Shown: piece by piece, positions 38,988-46,307 of the stretch
How positions within the stretch are numbered: position 1 is the first letter of the stretch
Layout: each line of letters starts with the position of its first letter
Assembly: GCF_000349845.1 (NCBI RefSeq)
Contig: NC_020829.1
Location: 1 to 64,000 of the forward strand
Source: Pseudomonas sp. ATCC 13867
GTDB taxonomy: Bacteria > Pseudomonadota > Gammaproteobacteria > Pseudomonadales > Pseudomonadaceae
Direction: 5' to 3'
Length of the DNA: 64,000 bases
The notes under the pieces: generated by a model
The model's database searches: none
Told to the model about the DNA's origin: nothing
The model's input: the letters and a program-made list of their open reading frames with translations, nothing else
Position numbers and translations under genes: made by a program

Positions 38988-39518
38988 TTACGAGCGCGCT
39001 CGTTTGGCCGGCGCATGCTGTTCAAGGAAAGCCTTGGCTTTGGTCTGATCGATTTCCAGGGCCTTGACGCTGCGGGTAAACGACAAGTCCGGGTAGAGCT
39101 TGCTGCAGCGGCTAAATACCCCGGTGGCCACGAGAGCGTCGACCACTTCGGTGGTTACCTGCATGGTGTTGCGATAGCTGGGGGACTGCAGAAACCGGTC
39201 ACGCACCAGCGGATCCAAAGTGCAGGTCTGTTGCGCCGCAGGGAAGCGATCGAACACTTGGGCGCGGGAGTTGATCGCCATGTGTTCGTCCAAGTCACCG
39301 TCCCTAATGCCGGTGAGCCAGAACTCAATCAGTTGCACGACGTCCAGCTTGGCGTCGGAGCCGCCGTGGGGCAGGCTGACATAGCGCCCATCTGCCGAGA
39401 GCAGCGTCGCGCTGGCCGGCATACCGCCTTGCCCGTTGAGCAGTTGGCGGTACTGGTCAATCGGCAGTACGGCAAACATCGGGGTGCCATCGGCGTCGTG
39501 AATGTACTGTACGGTCAT
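38988..39518 (-). CDS. Phd/YefM-like N-terminal domain protein, possible partner of the GIY-YIG protein
   Basis: The 176-aa product starts at ATG 39518 with GGAG seven bases upstream. The first 30 residues (MTVQYIHDADGTPMFAVLPI, then DQYRQLL) look like the short beta-alpha segment used by prevent-host-death-type antitoxins for dimerisation and DNA binding. The rest (DVVQLIEFWLTGIRDGDLDE; DRFLQSPSYRNTMQVTTEVV) is unrecognised. A perfect 16-bp palindrome lies 32 bp upstream, consistent with autoregulation. The pairing with the GIY-YIG-like gene is inferred from proximity. Confidence 0.55.
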   Translation of the reverse strand: MTVQYIHDADGTPMFAVLPIDQYRQLLNGQGGMPASATLLSADGRYVSLPHGGSDAKLDVVQLIEFWLTGIRDGDLDEHMAINSRAQVFDRFPAAQQTCTLDPLVRDRFLQSPSYRNTMQVTTEVVDALVATGVFSRCSKLYPDLSFTRSVKALEIDQTKAKAFLEQHAPAKRARS

Positions 39519-39549
39519 GGATGAGCTCCTTTGTTTTCCTTAATTTATC

Positions 39550-39565
39550 TTTATTTTAAAATAAA
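39550..39565 (-). promoter_or_regulatory. Palindromic operator and promoter of the Phd-like/GIY-YIG pair
   Basis: TTTATTTTAAAATAAA is a perfect 16-bp palindrome, 32 bp before the start of the Phd-like gene. Read on the minus strand, TTGATT and TAAATT hexamers with a 16-bp spacer bracket it, so the palindrome would sit between -35 and -10. Nothing else is visible in 39566-39739. Confidence 0.6.
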
Positions 39566-39739
39566 TCAAGAAAATTTTAGGAGTCGAACCGTCCTTCGCA
39601 TAACCCGTGATCGGTGAAATGCCGGTTCGTCGGCAGTCAACCTTCCAAGGCGGGCTTGATGCGGTGCTGGCCAACTGGGCATAGGGTCGCTGGATGATGC
39701 GCGTTGTCCAATCGATTGAGTCGCCACCCTAGCAGCGAG

Positions 39740-40738
39740 TTAGTCGGGGGACTCCTCATCCAGTGTGCTGGCGAGCTTCGGCGCAGGAAGGGCTGGGCCT
39801 AAATAGGTGCCCTGTAGCGATGTGCGATCGAACGTAAAGACATGGATATGGGGGCTTTCGAGGCAGCGGCCAACGAGAGGCAAGCACTGATCCGGCTTCC
39901 CTGGCATCAGTTCGACGGTACCGCCACATAAGGGGCAGTCTGCGACATAGCGCACCAGGCGGATCCAGCGTTCTTTGTCGTGACGAAAAATCTCCAGCTC
40001 GCAGGGGTCTTCAAGAATGGCTGGCACCCAGTAGGGCGCTTTGACGACTCGCTCATCCAGTAGGCGGAACCAAGGTTCATAGAGCTGCTTCCAGCCTACC
40101 CATGAGCCTGCCAAGGATACGAGCAAGATCACCAGGCTGCTCGAGGTCAGCGGCTGGTGAGTGAGTCCTAGCGCCAGCAAAACTGCTGCCAGGCTCAAAC
40201 CCCACATCAGCGTTCCGATGAGCACGCCGATCAGTAGGGTAAGTCCACGAGGGCTGCGATTGCGGATCTGTCCGTCGCGCATCAACCAGCGAATCAGTAA
40301 GGAGGGTTTAACCGTTCCCTGTGCAGATCGTCGGTACTCGACGGAGGGGGCCGACTCAGATGTTGTGCCTGGTGCAAAGCTAGCAGGCGCTGCGGCCAGC
40401 TCAAGCCAATAGAGGCTGGGGTTGCCGCGCCCTCCGCCTTTGGCATAGCCAAACTGCAGGTGCGGTAACGGTAGCGCATGCTGAACTCGCGTCAGTGTCG
40501 CCTCCAGCACCGGCCTTTTCGGCATCCAATCCTTAGGCAACATCTCCCGCTCTGTTGAGCTGGCGCAGGCGCTTTGCAGGGCCACTGCCTCAAAGGTCAA
40601 CGGCTGTGTGTTTGTATCGTCGAGTCGCGCCAGGCTCTGATTAACCATGAACTGCAACAGTTCATAGGTGCGACCGGTGAAGGGACGATCAGTAAGTTCC
40701 TGTTTGAGGCGACTGAGCGCGCTTTGCATGCCTGCCAT
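39740..40738 (-). CDS. Two-helix membrane protein with zinc-ribbon-like motif
   Basis: This 332-aa protein of unknown function (first ATG 40738; ATG 40729 is also possible) has a soluble N-terminal half (QELTDRPFTGRTYELLQFMV). Two hydrophobic helices follow (LTLLIGVLIGTLMWGLSLAA and SLVILLVSLAGSWVGWKQL, about residues 165-215), then a cytosolic C-terminal domain with a CPLC pair (YVADCPLCGGTVELMPGKPD, then CLPLVGRCLESPH). Its promoter should be in the 134-bp region shared with the divergent CoiA-like gene. Confidence 0.7.
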   Translation of the reverse strand: MAGMQSALSRLKQELTDRPFTGRTYELLQFMVNQSLARLDDTNTQPLTFEAVALQSACASSTEREMLPKDWMPKRPVLEATLTRVQHALPLPHLQFGYAKGGGRGNPSLYWLELAAAPASFAPGTTSESAPSVEYRRSAQGTVKPSLLIRWLMRDGQIRNRSPRGLTLLIGVLIGTLMWGLSLAAVLLALGLTHQPLTSSSLVILLVSLAGSWVGWKQLYEPWFRLLDERVVKAPYWVPAILEDPCELEIFRHDKERWIRLVRYVADCPLCGGTVELMPGKPDQCLPLVGRCLESPHIHVFTFDRTSLQGTYLGPALPAPKLASTLDEESPD

Positions 40739-40872
40739 CCCTGGTTGTCAGCGAAGTGCTGGTTGTAGCACCTCGCTGTAAGGTGGGAAAAGCGGAATCC
40801 TCCTGAATACGGCGGATTAGCCGGGATGGCTCAGCGATGTTGACGGCGGACTCGTGAAGGAAGGAGGTCGCC

Positions 40873-41799
40873 ATGTCCATGTCTATTGCCGTGAACTCGC
40901 TGAAGCAGATTGTCCATATCGATGAGGTTGAGCGTGGGCTTGCTTGTGCTTGCCACTGCCTGTCTTGCGGTGAAGCGGTAGTTGCCCGTAAAGGCGTACT
41001 ACGGGAGCACCACTTTTCCCATCAGTCGCGCACCGCCAGCTGTTTCATTACCCCAGAGAGCGTGTTGCATCGATATGCCAAGCAGGTTATTTGCGAAGCG
41101 ATGGGGCTCCAACTGCCACCAATGCCAGGGCAAGCACCAGCTTCCGAAGACACCAGTAGCTGGTGGGACTTCGAGGCTATTGAGGAAGAGGTGTGGCTTG
41201 ATGGAGTACGGCCGGATCTGGTGGCACAGCTCTCGGATGGGGATCTATTTATCGAGATCGCCGTGACCTCTTTCGTGAATGAGGAAAAGCTGGCGCGTCT
41301 GCGTGAAAAGACTGCGCGCGTGGTGGAAATTGACCTGCGAGAGTGTGCTCATCAGGCGATACGCGTTCCCTCGGAGAGCTTGCGCGCGTTTATCCTGCAC
41401 GCAGTCCAGAGCAAACATTGGCTGGTTCCGCTCGCAGGTGAGGGTGCAGAGATACTGGTGGAGGCTGCCGGCGGTGATACCGAGGCCCTCGACTCCTTTG
41501 CAGGGCGAGGGTTGCCGCGACGCTTCGTCGTTGAGGGCATGTGGATCGACGCCTGGTTACTGCCTTTTGGCGCCTTGGCGCTCCGCAGCGTGGCCTATAG
41601 CCCATCGGTAGTGCAGCATTTGAAGCTGCTGGCGCGGCGCTTTGGTGGGCGCTATGCCCCGAAATACCGCAATTGGGTATTTGCCCTATGGGCAAGTGAG
41701 ATGGTTTTGGCAGAGCTAAGCGCGCTAGAGCTGCAAGGCATCTCCCCGCTGATCACGTTCATTCCCGATGCCGGGCAAGCAAGCTCATCGTCTCCATGA
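40873..41799 (+). CDS. CoiA-like (competence-type) nuclease-fold protein
   Basis: ATG 40873 is preceded by GGAGG. The 308-aa protein starts with a zinc-finger-like motif (CACHCLSCGEAVVARKG, then EHHFSHQSRT), as in CoiA and related proteins. It is followed by a PD-(D/E)xK-type core (DGVRPDLVAQLSDGDLFIEI, then AVT), with D in RPDL and E in FIEIAVT as putative metal ligands. CoiA-like proteins handle ssDNA in competence; related nucleases sit in many mobile elements. The role here is unknown. Confidence 0.75.
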   Translation: MSMSIAVNSLKQIVHIDEVERGLACACHCLSCGEAVVARKGVLREHHFSHQSRTASCFITPESVLHRYAKQVICEAMGLQLPPMPGQAPASEDTSSWWDFEAIEEEVWLDGVRPDLVAQLSDGDLFIEIAVTSFVNEEKLARLREKTARVVEIDLRECAHQAIRVPSESLRAFILHAVQSKHWLVPLAGEGAEILVEAAGGDTEALDSFAGRGLPRRFVVEGMWIDAWLLPFGALALRSVAYSPSVVQHLKLLARRFGGRYAPKYRNWVFALWASEMVLAELSALELQGISPLITFIPDAGQASSSSP

Positions 41800-41877
41800 T
41801 CGGGGCTAGTGCCACAAGCATGTCGGTATGGACAGAGTCGGCGCGCTTATAGCTCAGTCAGAAACGGTCGAACTGCA

Positions 41878-42402
41878 CTAACGATCGGAAGGGGGGCGTT
41901 GTTTTAGCTCCTCGTCCTGGCGTGCCTTGATGATGGCCTCCAAGTCGGTGATGTGTCGACGAGTCAACTGTCCCGGCAGGGCAAACGACAAGAGCATGGC
42001 CAGGCAGGCCAGAAACAGAAGGAAGCCTTCTACTCCGATTTGCACAGGGTCAGGCCAGGCTAGATTTAACGAGGCCAGGAAAGCCAGAGCCAGAATCGCA
42101 AGGTACAGATAGAACAGCGCTGCATGCCGCTTCAAGTCCCGTCTGATCTGTATGAGGTAGAAGGTATCTTGCCGCCAGTTCCTGCCCCGAAGAGCGCGCT
42201 CATTACCTACGATAGCCATGACGGCAATCAGAAAACCCGCAAGGATCGAGAAGACCGTGACGAGCACGGTCAGCGCGTTACTGTTGTTGTGATACTTGGC
42301 CTGGAATTGCCAGGCAAAAAAGGTTGCGATCAGGATGTGGAGCCCGAAGAGGAGGACTTTTCGCCAGCTAACCTTGGACTCGAGTGCGGTTACTTCTGCC
42401 AT
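41878..42402 (-). CDS. Four-helix membrane protein paired with the 329-aa gene
   Basis: The 174-aa product has four clear transmembrane segments: about 15-34 (VLLFGLHILIATFFAWQFQA), 43-65, 93-116 (HAALFYLYLAILALAFLASL) and 122-142. A short positively charged loop lies between the second and third (NERALRGRNWRQ), and the C-terminal tail is charged and cytosolic. It overlaps the end of the upstream 329-aa gene by 13 bp, so translation is coupled. No enzymatic motif is seen. Small four-helix proteins encoded next to a cytosolic sensor are typical of abortive-infection pairs such as RexB or KwaA (architecture only). Confidence 0.75.
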   Translation of the reverse strand: MAEVTALESKVSWRKVLLFGLHILIATFFAWQFQAKYHNNSNALTVLVTVFSILAGFLIAVMAIVGNERALRGRNWRQDTFYLIQIRRDLKRHAALFYLYLAILALAFLASLNLAWPDPVQIGVEGFLLFLACLAMLLSFALPGQLTRRHITDLEAIIKARQDEELKQRPPSDR

Positions 42403-43379
42403 AGCTTTTGCAAGACGAGCTCGTCCCTGTAGTCGTTTAGCTCCTTGTAGACTTCAGTATTGATCAGATCGTTGGCTCCGTCGCGTCGCAAGAGGCGAAC
42501 CTTCTTGGTTGGGTTGACCTCACCCAACCGAATGGATGTGCCTTTCTTAGTGATAACTGTGACATCGATGCTGTCGTCTTCTTCGTCCAAAACGTCCTCG
42601 CCAACAGAGCGCATAGCGTCGAGCACGATCGCTTCCGCTCGCGAACCGCCATCCGCTTTGATCACGGTGCTCACCTGAACCTCTCCCCAGTGCTGGGCTA
42701 GCAGGGCTCTCTGCGCGTCGCTGACGTCTTCTGCGAATAGATCCTTAAGCGTGCCGACGAAGGATTTCAGGCGAGATGAAACGGTGGCAGTACCGCTGGT
42801 TTGGCCATCCAACTCCTGTGTGGCGCGATACATGGTGGTATTCAGGCGCAGCTCTTTGATGCCCTCGTCTTCCAGCACCTTTTTCTTGTTCTGATTGGTC
42901 ACCTTGCGCAGTTCAAATGTCACAGAGCCTGACCGTAACGATGCTTTACTGATTAGCTCGCGTAGGTAGCTCGCAATCGTAGGTACTCGGAAGCTGCCTT
43001 CGGTAACGAGGAGCAAGTCGTTCTGATCAATGAGCACGAAGGCTTCGGACAACTTGAAAGCTCGATTGGCTGGTGCTTGCGTAGCATGATCAAGATCAGC
43101 AGCGGTAGCGACCTTCAGCCCCATGGTGGTCATCTTTTCGCCAGGTACGCCGGCGCCTATTGCGAGGCATAAAGGGGCGTTCGGCGCCGTTTCTCGGTGG
43201 CGAATGCCAACGATTCCGAGCGTCCCCATGGCGATTTCTGTTTGCGCCATGTTGCCCAGCTTGGTCATGGCTGTACGAATCAGCTGTTCAAGCGGCTTTG
43301 TGGGGGCGGTGTTCTGGTTATAGATCGCTCGAACGTAGTGAATGGGTTTCTGAACCGGGCGACGAGACACTGCGAGCAC
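42390..43379 (-). CDS. Cytosolic 329-aa protein coupled to a four-helix membrane protein
   Basis: The longest frame starts at GTG 43379; another GTG nine bases later is possible and no strong ribosome site is visible. The protein is soluble, mixed alpha/beta (AFVLIDQNDLLLVTEGSFRV, LYRRELISKASL-type segments, VTVITKKGTSIRLGEV) and has a basic C-terminus (LNDYRDELVLQKLWQK). No catalytic motif was recognised. It overlaps the downstream membrane gene, forming a two-gene cassette. By analogy of layout only, this recalls sensor-plus-membrane-effector defence pairs. Confidence 0.65.
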   Translation of the reverse strand: MLAVSRRPVQKPIHYVRAIYNQNTAPTKPLEQLIRTAMTKLGNMAQTEIAMGTLGIVGIRHRETAPNAPLCLAIGAGVPGEKMTTMGLKVATAADLDHATQAPANRAFKLSEAFVLIDQNDLLLVTEGSFRVPTIASYLRELISKASLRSGSVTFELRKVTNQNKKKVLEDEGIKELRLNTTMYRATQELDGQTSGTATVSSRLKSFVGTLKDLFAEDVSDAQRALLAQHWGEVQVSTVIKADGGSRAEAIVLDAMRSVGEDVLDEEDDSIDVTVITKKGTSIRLGEVNPTKKVRLLRRDGANDLINTEVYKELNDYRDELVLQKLWQK

Positions 43380-43491
43380 TCCATTGCAAGATTAGTGTGT
43401 ATATCCTCAGCGCTAGACCGGCGTTTTGCCAAGTGGGATGGCGGCCATTTGCTATTTCTGATGCGATTTTGTGTATTCGTAGGAGATACGT

Positions 43492-44661
43492 ATGCGGGAC
43501 GAATACGACCGTGCTCTGTTGCTCAAAGAGGTATGGACTGAGCCTATGAGCACCGTGGCTCCGAGATATGGCCTATCGGATGTGGGTCTTAAAAAGCTAT
43601 GCTCCAGGTTACAGATTCCAACTCCGTCTCGTGGCCATTGGGCAAAACTCAGAGCTGGAAAGCGGGTAGCCTCAACGCCGCTCCTAAGGGATTACACAGG
43701 TCTTCCCATCTATCTACTCAAGATCAATGCCCATACGAGGGCCGCGGCTCACACGCCCGTCCAAGGAGAAGGTGAGAAGTCCGAGGATCCTCGGCTGCAG
43801 CCAATCCTAGAATATGAAAGTATTCCTGAGCATAAGATTGCTGTATCCAAAGCCTTGAGAGCGCCCCACCTTCTGGTGAAGAAAACTCAACACGCTTTCA
43901 GCGACCCATATTTAGATCAGCGCGATTTCCCTAGGCCACGTGGTGAAGCTTTGGATCTTCGAGTTTCTAAATCGATGCTTCCACGTGCCCTTCGCGTTGC
44001 AGACGCCTTGATCAAAGCGATCGAACAACGGGGATACTCTGTAACGTTGGAAAAGAAAGCTACCTACGTAGATATACTAGGAATACGGACTGGTATAACT
44101 TTTTTTGAGGCGGCCCGCCGCTCTAAATATCAACCAACCGACCAAGACTTGAAGAAGCTTGCACGCAATCAGTGGGTGCGGATTCCGGATTGGCAGTATC
44201 ATCCGACGGGCATCCTTCAAGTTTTGGTTTCTGATGGATATGGTGGAAAGTTTGTCGACTCTTCCAAGAAAGCAGTAGAAGAACAACTCAATAAAGTTGT
44301 CTGTGCTATTGCTCGCCAAGCCGTAGACCACTTGATAAGCCGCGAGCGGCAGGCTGTAGTACGAGCTGAACGTCAACACCAGTACGAAACTGCTCTAGCG
44401 CAGAAATCGATGCAAGATGCTGAGCGTAAACGGCTCCAAGGGCTGTTACGAACGGCTCGGCAATGGGAGCGCGCATGTTTGCTCCGTCGCTACATCGATG
44501 AGCTCGAGCAGACTTTACGGCAGCAGGACAAGCTAGAGCCTGATCAGTTAGCGCATTTGGCTTGGGCGCGAGCTAAGGCCGATTGGCTGGATCCTCTTAC
44601 GGACTTCCCTGATGAATGGCTCGATAAGGTCATTGAGGTACCGCATCGATACTCGTGGTGA
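43492..44661 (+). CDS. HTH-containing hypothetical protein (389 aa)
   Basis: ATG 43492 has GGAGA five bases upstream. The N-terminal 55 residues (LLLKEVWTEPMSTVAPRYGL, then SDVGLKKLCSRLQIPTPSRG and HWAKLRAGK) form a helix-turn-helix-like domain common at the start of uncharacterised bacterial proteins. The middle is unrecognised. A long charged coiled coil follows (ISRERQAVVRAERQHQYETA, then LAQKSMQDAERKRLQGLLRT). The base composition is visibly lower in GC than the core genes, consistent with transfer. Function unknown. Confidence 0.7.
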   Translation: MRDEYDRALLLKEVWTEPMSTVAPRYGLSDVGLKKLCSRLQIPTPSRGHWAKLRAGKRVASTPLLRDYTGLPIYLLKINAHTRAAAHTPVQGEGEKSEDPRLQPILEYESIPEHKIAVSKALRAPHLLVKKTQHAFSDPYLDQRDFPRPRGEALDLRVSKSMLPRALRVADALIKAIEQRGYSVTLEKKATYVDILGIRTGITFFEAARRSKYQPTDQDLKKLARNQWVRIPDWQYHPTGILQVLVSDGYGGKFVDSSKKAVEEQLNKVVCAIARQAVDHLISRERQAVVRAERQHQYETALAQKSMQDAERKRLQGLLRTARQWERACLLRRYIDELEQTLRQQDKLEPDQLAHLAWARAKADWLDPLTDFPDEWLDKVIEVPHRYSW

Positions 44662-44898
44662 GCGAAAGCCCAAAAGATCGCCCTTATTTCCGCCGGCCGA
44701 TTTCAGCAAATAGCTGCCTTGCGGTAGCTCTCGACGCGACGTAAAGGGACGAGCTAGTATCCACTGGTGGCGCCCGCCCAACTTGCACACGAGTTAAAAC
44801 AGGCATTCCTCTTTAGCTTGAAACCACCTACCGCGCGGCCGTGCGGGGCTTAAACGTGTGCTGCTCGCTCCTATCGGCTGTGCACAGAGGATGGTTTC

Positions 44899-45999
44899 AT
44901 GTCACTCAAATCGCTCGCATTCGGCGTAAAACAGCACCTTCAGTTCACAATCGGCGTGCCGATTGCGCATAGCCACGCTTATGAGCTGCTGGCCGGCGCC
45001 TTTGGCTTCCATTCAAGCGCGGCTTTGAACTCTGATCACCTGCTGGCGGTAGCTACGAACGGTTCTGGGCGGCCGATCTCACCGGCATTGCTGCAGCGCC
45101 GTTTGGCGGAATTAGGGTATGGGGAAACGGCGGCTCGAGCGGCCGAAATCCTAGCTGCCTATATAAAGGAGGGGGATTTGGCGTGCTACAGCTTGCGTAA
45201 CGTCGTTTCCATCTTGCAGGAGGATCCGTTCGAGCTTCTGGATGTCGAGACAGATGCTGAGCTCCAGGTGCTAATCGATGGGTTAGGCAGGCTGGCGGGG
45301 AAAGGAAACCCAGCTGCCCATTTCGCGCTGGCCCTCCTATATGGGGGAGAGCTCACCGATGACGATCATCAGCCAGGAATGGGAGGCGAGTATTGGTTGG
45401 AGCGTATGCAGGCCGGAGAGGTATTAGATGGCGTTCCGCTCGAATGGGCGATTACGGCACAGGAGCTCCAGCAAAAAAGGTCACTGCGTCTTTCTCATCT
45501 GATGCGCGCGGCGGCGCTGGGACATGATGGTGCAGTGTTGGAGCTGGCTGAGCTGGGCGAAGATCCCCGATGGCTCGAGCAAGCCTGGAACCTCGATTCA
45601 GTTGATGACCCTCTGCGCCTGGCAGAGCTTGCCTATGGCCATGGTCGTGAAGAGGATGCGCGGCGTTGGTACTACGTGGCTGCAGTGCAAGGAGATACAG
45701 AAGCGATGAGGACGCTCGTTGAGGAGCTCGAGCCGAACAACCACTTTCAGGGATGGGTCTGGATCTATTTATCTGCGGAGCTGGACGGCGACATTCGCCG
45801 GAGCACCATGCGTGCTTACCACGATGGGGGGGCCTATGACGGAGAGCTGTACGACGACGATATTGGTGGGCCGCTATACGTCGATGGTGATGAGGGCGTG
45901 CATATCCCAGCATTGGACGCTGCGTCTGATATTCGAGCAAAGCTTTTGGCGAAAGAGCTCTATGCCAAGCTGAATGACTCGCTCCCAGAGATTAAGTAA
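44899..45999 (+). CDS. Sel1-like repeat protein with glyoxalase-superfamily-like N-terminus
   Basis: This 366-aa protein starts at ATG 44899. Its first 45 residues (MSLKSLAFGVKQHLQFTIGV, then AHSHAYELLAGAFGFHSSAA) match the short N-terminal module found in many plasmid- and island-encoded proteins annotated glyoxalase superfamily. From about 135 it has helical Sel1/TPR-like repeats (LAGKGNPAAHFALALLYGG, LMRAAALGHDGAVLELAEL, YYVAAVQGDTEAMRTLVEEL). The C-terminus is acidic. It is the last gene before the transposon right end; the 237 bp upstream hold no gene. Confidence 0.75.
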   Translation: MSLKSLAFGVKQHLQFTIGVPIAHSHAYELLAGAFGFHSSAALNSDHLLAVATNGSGRPISPALLQRRLAELGYGETAARAAEILAAYIKEGDLACYSLRNVVSILQEDPFELLDVETDAELQVLIDGLGRLAGKGNPAAHFALALLYGGELTDDDHQPGMGGEYWLERMQAGEVLDGVPLEWAITAQELQQKRSLRLSHLMRAAALGHDGAVLELAELGEDPRWLEQAWNLDSVDDPLRLAELAYGHGREEDARRWYYVAAVQGDTEAMRTLVEELEPNNHFQGWVWIYLSAELDGDIRRSTMRAYHDGGAYDGELYDDDIGGPLYVDGDEGVHIPALDAASDIRAKLLAKELYAKLNDSLPEIK

Positions 46000-46047
46000 T
46001 GAGGTAAGGAGTTGGTGCTCTCTGAAAAGAACTCTGAGTTAAAACTT

Positions 46048-46240
46048 GATTATTTTGCCGGTCGGAGTAGGATATTTACAGTTCTTGACAGCTTGTCAAT
46101 TTATTGGGTGGAAAGTAACTTTTGGCGAAAGTAGATTTTAATTAAGTAACTATAGCCGAAGCTGAAATTAACTTTGGCCAAACTGTTGTCTAACGCTGAT
46201 TTTCAGAAGCGTCAAAGTTGATTATCTTTTCCCACCTACA
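46048..46240. repeat. Distal transposon end: terminal inverted repeat and spaced TnsB-site array
   Basis: The terminal sequence, read inward from 46240, begins TGTAGGTGGGAAAAGATAAT. Further internal copies of the repeat (minus-strand form of TAACTTTGGCC) occur at 46168-46179, 46146-46157, 46115-46127 and, more degenerate, 46048-46061. The array spans about 190 bp against about 60 bp at the other end, an asymmetry typical of Tn7-family elements. Confidence 0.88.
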
Positions 46241-46245
46241 GCCAG
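46241..46245. repeat. Right 5-bp target-site duplication (GCCAG)
   Basis: GCCAG follows the transposon end directly and is identical to the GCCAG at 6203-6207. Rejoining the two flanks gives gyrB, TGA, GCCAGCAAAGCAGC and then the native terminator. Confidence 0.95.
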
Positions 46246-46261
46246 CAAAGCAGCAGGCAAA

Positions 46262-46290
46262 AAGAAAGGGCCCTTCGGGGCCCTTTTTCT
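46262..46290. terminator. Native gyrB terminator, displaced 40 kb, now serving the plsC-like gene
   Basis: GGGCCC-TTCG-GGGCCC (46268-46283) forms a strong stem with a TTCG tetraloop, flanked by A-rich and T-rich tracts. It works on both strands. Without the element it would lie about 26 bp after the gyrB stop. It still ends transcription of the leftward plsC-lptA-like operon. Confidence 0.9.
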
Positions 46291-46307
46291 TTTCGTCGGT
46301 GCAAGCC

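Larger units (their letters stand above)
6208..46240. mobile_element. Tn7-like transposon inserted downstream of gyrB (40,033 bp)
   Basis: The boundaries are seen directly. TGTAGGTGGG starts at 6208 and its reverse complement ends at 46240; 17 of the first 20 terminal bases match in inverted orientation. Perfect GCCAG duplications flank both sides. Each end has additional internal copies of a CCAAAGTTA-type repeat, as in Tn7-family TnsB-binding arrays. Inside are tnsA, tnsB, tnsC and tniQ (26562-32018), with a defence-rich cargo on both sides. No tnsE or CRISPR array was found, so targeting most likely relies on TniQ (TnsD-like) reading a fixed site. Core synteny (gyrB then the lptA-like plsC gene) is interrupted exactly here. 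The termini are intact, so the element may be mobile. Confidence 0.95.

Noticed and set aside
41878..43379. Naming the two-gene cassette Kiwa or RexAB
   Set aside because: Only the architecture fits. Gene order differs from Kiwa and no sequence motif supports the name.
6208..46240. CRISPR-guided (CAST) targeting
   Set aside because: No cas genes or repeat-spacer arrays were found and TniQ is long, as in site-specific elements.
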